A DNA stretch of 8,906 bases. Origin: Campylobacteraceae bacterium. GTDB taxonomy: Bacteria > Campylobacterota > Campylobacteria > Campylobacterales > Sulfurovaceae. The stretch is taken from contig JALWZI010000013.1 of the NCBI GenBank assembly GCA_027002755.1, positions 1 to 8,906 of the forward strand, given 5' to 3'. A program made the position numbers and the translations under genes. Under the pieces are notes generated by a model, which worked only from the letters and a program-made list of their open reading frames with translations, was not told the origin of the DNA and searched no databases. Of the stretch, positions 5,837-8,906 are shown piece after piece (positions within the stretch are counted from its first letter, which is position 1; the number at the start of each line of letters is the position of its first letter).

Positions 5837-6940
5837 TTAGACATTGAAACGGAAGTGCATCACATCGCCGTCCTGTACGATGTAATCCTTGCCCTCCAGG
5901 CGCATCTTGCCCGCCTCTTTGGCTCCCGCTTCTCCACCATACTTGACGAAATCCTCGTAACTGATCACCTCGGCACGGATGAAGCCCTTTTCGAAATCGT
6001 TGTGGATCACCGCAGCGGCTTTGGGGGCAGTGGTGCCCTGGGGGATGGTCCAGGCTCTGACCTCTTTGACCCCGGCGGTGAAGTAGCTCATGAGCCCCAG
6101 TTTCTCGAAGCCTTTGCGGATGATCTGATCCAGTCCCGACTCCTCCACGCCCAGGGATTCGAGCATCTCTTTCTTCTCCTCTTCGTCGAACTCCACCATC
6201 TCCTCTTCGATCTTGGCGCAGAGCTTGATGACTTCCCGGTTGCGTTCGGCGGCGTAGGCTTTGAGGGCCTGGACATATTCGTTGTCTTCCGCCAGCCCCT
6301 CTTCATCCACGTTGGCGCCGTAGATGATCTCCTTGGAACTCAGCAGCCGCAGCTCCCGGTCGAGGATCTTGAACCCTTCGTTCTCCTGATCGGGGAAGGT
6401 AGCGGCAGGCTGCCCCGCCTCCAGATGCGCCAGCAGGGCTTCGGCCACAGGGAGCTGGAGTTTGGCGTCGCGATCGTTGCCTTTGGCTTTGCGCTGCAGC
6501 GCGGCGATACGCTTCTCCAGGCTCTCCATGTCGGCCAGGAGCAGCTCGGTCTCGATGATCTCGATGTCCCGAACCGGATCGATGGAGCCCTCGACATGGG
6601 TGATGTTCTCATCTTCGAAGCAGCGGACGATCTGGAGGATCACCTCGGTCTCCCGGATATTGGAGAGGAACTTGTTCCCCAGGCCCTCCCCCTTGCTGGC
6701 CCCTTTGACCAGGCCGGCGATATCGACGAAATCGAGGGTGGAGTACTGTATCCGCTCCGGGTTGACGATCTTGGCCAGCTCTTCGAGTCTGGGATCCGGG
6801 ACGGGGACGACGGCTTTGTTGGGTTCGATGGTGCAGAAAGGGTAGTTGGCGCTTTCGGCGTTCTGCGCCTTGGTGAGTGCGTTGAAAGTGGTGGATTTTC
6901 CCACGTTGGGAAGCCCCACCAGTCCGATTCCTAAGCCCAT
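5837..6940 (-). CDS. ychF: Ribosome-binding ATPase YchF (Obg-like family)
   Basis: A 367-residue full-length YchF/OLA1 protein (E. coli 363). It is a TRAFAC-class P-loop NTPase that prefers ATP and binds ribosomes, with roles in translation and oxidative-stress response. Seen: G1 loop GLPNVGKST (9-17), G3 DIAGLVKGAS (73-82), and NVDEEG (210-215) in place of the GTP-specific NKxD, which is the basis for ATP preference. A helical coiled-coil insert spans roughly 130-280. A C-terminal TGS domain (about 284-366) includes SYFTAGVKEVRAWTI and ends DYIVQDGDVMHFRFNV. Start ATG 6940 gives the typical MGLxxGxVGLPNVGKST N-terminus; AAGGA lies about 10 nt upstream. It follows the CaCA exchanger gene by 53 nt, but a TATAAT in that gap suggests it can be transcribed alone. 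Confidence 0.97.
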   Translation of the reverse strand: MGLGIGLVGLPNVGKSTTFNALTKAQNAESANYPFCTIEPNKAVVPVPDPRLEELAKIVNPERIQYSTLDFVDIAGLVKGASKGEGLGNKFLSNIRETEVILQIVRCFEDENITHVEGSIDPVRDIEIIETELLLADMESLEKRIAALQRKAKGNDRDAKLQLPVAEALLAHLEAGQPAATFPDQENEGFKILDRELRLLSSKEIIYGANVDEEGLAEDNEYVQALKAYAAERNREVIKLCAKIEEEMVEFDEEEKKEMLESLGVEESGLDQIIRKGFEKLGLMSYFTAGVKEVRAWTIPQGTTAPKAAAVIHNDFEKGFIRAEVISYEDFVKYGGEAGAKEAGKMRLEGKDYIVQDGDVMHFRFNV

Positions 6941-6973
6941 ATTCTCTTTTCCTTACGGGTGAATTTTGGCGCC

Positions 6974-6979
6974 ATTATA
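6974..6979 (-). promoter_or_regulatory. Probable -10 box for ychF
   Basis: An exact TATAAT on the minus strand, 33 nt before ATG 6940, which leaves a leader of about 27 nt that contains the AAGGA site. A TTGACC at 6992-6997 overlaps the exchanger stop but is only 12 nt from the -10, too close for a standard -35. The palindrome TGGCGCCA (6967-6974) overlaps the predicted start of transcription. Confidence 0.5.
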
Positions 6980-6993
6980 GCGTAAGCGTCGGG

Positions 6994-7938
6994 TCAAAGA
7001 GAGGCGACGGTATGTTTGAGGAAGAGGGCCAGCAGGACCAGGAGGCTGATGCCGGCGGGTTTGGAGTACATTTTGTTGGCGGTGATGAAGACCAGCATCA
7101 GGGTCGCCGCCACCATGGTCCCGATGTCGAAGAGATATTTGGTGAAATCGAGCTTCAGATCGTTGACCACCGCGGCGCTGCCCAGGACCACCGTGATGTT
7201 GGCCATGTTGGAGCCGATGATGTTGCCGATGGCCATGTCGGCCTTGCCCTTGAGAGCGGCGATGACGGAGACGATGAGTTCGGGCATGGAGGTCCCCAGG
7301 GAGATCATCACGATCCCGATGACCCATTCGCTGACTCCGAGGCTCTTGGCGATGTTGGAGGCGCTCTCGATGGTGAACTCGGCCCCCACGATCACCAGCA
7401 GGAAGCCGACGATGAGCATCACACCGATGCGCATCCAGGAGAATGGAACCTGCTCCACCTCTTCGATCTCCTCCTCTTCCAGAGCGAGGATCTCCGCGCC
7501 GCTGTTCCGGAGAAAGAGCAGATAGGCCCCCATGATCAGCAGGAGCAGGATTCCGTCGACACGATCGAAGACTCCCTGCAGAGCCATGACAACAAAGATC
7601 AGGACCGGAAAGAGGGCCCAGGAGCTGTCCTTGGCGAAAAAGTCCCGGTGGGGGGTGATCCGTTTGGCCAGGAGGAATACCCCTGCCAGAACCAGGGTGA
7701 TGTTGAGAATGTTGGAACCGATGACGTTGGAGACGGCGATCTCGGGCTTGCCGCCCAGACTGGCAGCGACAGAGGCGGCCATCTCCGGCAGGCTGGTCCC
7801 CAGGGCGATGAGGGTGGCGCCGATTACATACTCCGAGATGTTGAAACGCAGGGCGATTCGCTCGCTCTGTGCGATGAGCAGATCGGCCCCCCAGATCAGA
7901 GAAGCCAGGGAGAGGATAAAGATGACATAATCCATCAT
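6994..7938 (-). CDS. Calcium/sodium antiporter, CaCA family (YrbG-like)
   Basis: A 314-residue inner-membrane protein of the calcium/cation antiporter superfamily, YrbG-like, expected to exchange Na+ (or H+, possibly K+-dependent) for Ca2+. The two inverted alpha repeats are clear. Alpha-1 is GATLIALGTSLPE (40-52) plus GSNILNI (74-80); alpha-2 is GIVMISLGTSMPE (208-220) plus GNIIGSNMANI (238-248). E52 and E220 are the ion-coordinating glutamates of the family. About ten hydrophobic segments flank an acidic loop (AEILALEEEEIEEVEQ, 148-163) between the halves. The start has two adjacent ATGs (7938 and 7935). AAGGAGGTGA abuts the first, so the spacing suits the second better (6 nt); the difference is one Met. 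The gene overlaps the ybeY stop by 4 nt, so the two are co-transcribed and probably coupled. Confidence 0.93.
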   Translation of the reverse strand: MMDYVIFILSLASLIWGADLLIAQSERIALRFNISEYVIGATLIALGTSLPEMAASVAASLGGKPEIAVSNVIGSNILNITLVLAGVFLLAKRITPHRDFFAKDSSWALFPVLIFVVMALQGVFDRVDGILLLLIMGAYLLFLRNSGAEILALEEEEIEEVEQVPFSWMRIGVMLIVGFLLVIVGAEFTIESASNIAKSLGVSEWVIGIVMISLGTSMPELIVSVIAALKGKADMAIGNIIGSNMANITVVLGSAAVVNDLKLDFTKYLFDIGTMVAATLMLVFITANKMYSKPAGISLLVLLALFLKHTVASL

Positions 7939-8363
7939 TCACCTCCTTCCGTCCGGATGATGAGGCTATCGGGGAGCCCGAATTCCCGGATCAGTCGGGC
8001 CTCTTCCGCGCGCATCTCCCCCCGGTCGGTCTCGTGGTCGTAGCCCAGGAGATGCAACAGACCGTGAATGAAGAGCAGCGCCAGCTCCTCCATGGGGCTG
8101 TGGCCCAGATCTTCCGCCCGTGCATGGACATGGTCCAGGGAGATGACAAGCGCTCCGAGGGGCTGCCCCGGCAGATCCCCCTCCAACGGGAAGCTCAACA
8201 CATCCGTGGCTTTGTCGAGATTTCGGTGTTCCCGGTTGAGGGTACGGATCGTCGTGTCGTCACAGAGGATCAATTCGATTTCCCGGGGTGTCAACGCCTC
8301 GGCAATGGGCTTCAGATGCCCGGTCTCGATGGGGGTGTCGGTTTGGTTGTCAACGGTTATCAT
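7935..8363 (-). CDS. ybeY: Endoribonuclease YbeY (rRNA maturation factor)
   Basis: A 142-residue UPF0054/YbeY metalloprotein, slightly shorter than the E. coli protein (155). It is a single-strand endoribonuclease involved in 16S rRNA 3'-end maturation and ribosome quality control. The zinc site H-x3-H-x5-H is present as H100, H104 and H110 in FIHGLLHLLGYDHE. The conserved NREHRNLDKATDVLSFP (43-59), including R47, is intact, as is GALVIS (70-75). The N-terminus MITVDNQT is typical of the family and fixes ATG 8363. No Shine-Dalgarno sequence is present. A TAAAAT lies only 8 nt before the ATG, which suggests a leaderless or nearly leaderless transcript. The gene heads the ybeY-exchanger unit and is divergent from queC. 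Confidence 0.95.
   Translation of the reverse strand: MITVDNQTDTPIETGHLKPIAEALTPREIELILCDDTTIRTLNREHRNLDKATDVLSFPLEGDLPGQPLGALVISLDHVHARAEDLGHSPMEELALLFIHGLLHLLGYDHETDRGEMRAEEARLIREFGLPDSLIIRTEGGE
7939..7948 (-). promoter_or_regulatory. Very strong ribosome binding site inside the ybeY 3' end
   Basis: The minus strand reads AAGGAGGTGA, a ten-base full complement to the canonical 16S rRNA tail, immediately before the doubled ATGATG of the exchanger gene. The same bases encode the last ybeY residues (E-G-G-E). The 3-nt gap from GGAGG to the first ATG and 6-nt gap to the second favour initiation at 7935. Confidence 0.75.
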
Positions 8364-8369
8364 GGAAGG

Positions 8370-8397
8370 CGATTTTACCCAAATTAGTGTAAAATCG
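8370..8397. promoter_or_regulatory. Perfect 9-bp inverted repeat between divergent ybeY and queC
   Basis: CGATTTTAC (8370-8378) is the exact reverse complement of GTAAAATCG (8389-8397), with a 10-nt spacer. Each arm carries TAAAAT (5 of 6 to the -10 consensus) pointing outward: 8390-8395 toward queC and 8372-8377 on the minus strand toward ybeY. It may be a pair of back-to-back -10 elements, an operator for a dimeric regulator, or both. Confidence 0.6.
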
Positions 8398-8408
8398 TTC
8401 TTTTTCGG

Positions 8409-8464
8409 CAGGGAATAGCAAGAAAAGAGAACCCCTGTATATATTATAAAATATTAAAAGGAGG
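8409..8464 (+). promoter_or_regulatory. queC leader: hairpin, AT-rich spacer and ribosome binding site
   Basis: CAGGG (8409-8413) pairs with CCCTG (8433-8437) around a 19-nt purine-rich loop. An AT-only run (8438-8459) follows, then AAGGAGG (8458-8464), 5 nt before ATG 8470. If transcription starts near 8402 (from TAAAAT at 8390-8395), this is a leader of about 68 nt. A 5-bp stem, A-rich tail and downstream ribosome site recall preQ1 riboswitches, but the loop is too long and conserved bases are not evident. The AT-rich run could instead hold a second -10 (TATATT, 8440-8445 region). Confidence 0.35.
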
Positions 8465-8469
8465 CGTCG

Positions 8470-8906
8470 ATGCCCAAGGCAGTCTGCATCATCTCCGGCG
8501 GTATGGACAGTGCGGTCAGTGCCGCCCTGGCGAAGCACGAAGGGTACGGGATCATCGCCGTGCATTTCAACTACGGTCAGCGGACGGAGGCCAAAGAGCG
8601 GGAGTGTTTCCGTCTCCTGGCAGAGGACCTGGAAGCAGAAGAGCGCTACGAGATCGATCTGCCCTTTTTCGCTCAGATCGGGGCCTCGGCCCTGACGGAC
8701 CGATCCATCGAGGTTCCGACCGGAGGGATCGAGCCCGGCGTACCGGTGACCTATGTTCCTTTCCGCAACGGGATCTTTCTCTCCATCGCTGCGGCTATCG
8801 CTGAAAAGCACGGAGCCGAGGCGATCGTGATCGGCGTAGTGGAGGAGGACAGCAGTGGCTATCCCGACTGTCGCGAGAGCTACATTCGGGCCATGGAAAA
8901 GGCGAT
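8470..8906 (+). CDS. queC: 7-cyano-7-deazaguanine synthase QueC (N-terminal part, runs off the right edge)
   Basis: The first 145 residues of QueC, the ATP-dependent enzyme that converts 7-carboxy-7-deazaguanine to preQ0 using ammonia, on the way to queuosine in tRNA. The PP-loop ATP-pyrophosphatase motif SGGMDS is at residues 9-14. Other family marks are HFNYGQRTEAKERE (32-45), ASALTDRSIEVP (72-83), VTYVPFRNGIFLS (93-105) and EEDSSGYPDCRESY (125-138). The wording is close to Campylobacterota QueC. Start ATG 8470 has AAGGAGG at 5 nt spacing. The frame is intact to the window end; the zinc-binding cysteines expected near the C-terminus lie outside. The divergent promoter region is shared with ybeY. 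Confidence 0.95.
   Translation, partial: MPKAVCIISGGMDSAVSAALAKHEGYGIIAVHFNYGQRTEAKERECFRLLAEDLEAEERYEIDLPFFAQIGASALTDRSIEVPTGGIEPGVPVTYVPFRNGIFLSIAAAIAEKHGAEAIVIGVVEEDSSGYPDCRESYIRAMEKA

Noticed and set aside
5813..6934. Long plus-strand open frame opposite ychF
   Set aside because: It mirrors the ychF coding frame; composition is skewed (D, G, L, F runs) and no domain is recognisable.
6980..6997. TTGACC as -35 for ychF
   Set aside because: Spacing to TATAAT is 12 nt, too short for sigma-70 recognition, and it overlaps the exchanger stop codon.
7012..8043. Long plus-strand open frame opposite the exchanger and ybeY
   Set aside because: It is rich in H, D, Q and G, typical of the complement of membrane-protein codons. 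The minus-strand genes have clear motifs.
8409..8464. Canonical preQ1-I riboswitch
   Set aside because: The loop is about twice the usual length, and the conserved loop bases and the ACUA-like tail are not seen. It is kept only as a candidate leader structure.

Overview
The window reads as ordinary chromosomal DNA from a GC-rich member of the Campylobacterota (Epsilonproteobacteria), perhaps Nitratifractor- or Sulfurovum-like. This is inferred from protein style: the QueC start (ISGGMDS, VTYVPFRNGIF, EEDSSGYPDC), a Sel1-repeat exported protein and a DUF302 lipoprotein all fit that phylum. Coding density is high, and AT-rich DNA is confined to short intergenic gaps. No mobile element, CRISPR array, tRNA or rRNA was recognised, and no gap exceeds 300 bases.

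Layout. Plus strand, 1-3237: the end of a SpoU/TrmH-family RNA methyltransferase, a structured inverted repeat (463-547), a secreted Sel1-repeat protein, and a full-length RecQ helicase. The last two may be linked by a 16-codon mini-ORF that overlaps both the sel1 stop and the recQ start. A convergent gap (3238-3410) holds an AT-rich hairpin with two alternative pairings. Minus strand, 5733 down to 3411: a compact probable operon of DUF302 lipoprotein, DUF1456 (YehS-like) protein, thioredoxin and a ketopantoate reductase-family enzyme. A gap at 5734-5836 holds a four-unit heptamer repeat, a consensus -10 box and a hairpin. Minus strand, 8363 down to 5837: ybeY, overlapping a CaCA-family Na+/Ca2+ exchanger-like gene, then ychF with its own -10 box. 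At 8364-8469 a divergent intergenic region holds a perfect 9-bp inverted repeat whose arms look like back-to-back -10 elements. queC starts at 8470 on the plus strand and runs off the right edge.

Themes. Much of the content is RNA and translation housekeeping (SpoU methyltransferase, YbeY, YchF, QueC for tRNA queuosine), with DNA repair (RecQ), redox (thioredoxin) and ion transport. I saw no evidence of a wholly new multi-gene system. The less explained signals are non-coding: the 85-bp palindrome, the sel1-recQ mini-ORF, the heptamer array beside a promoter, and the ybeY/queC divergent palindrome with the queC leader hairpin.
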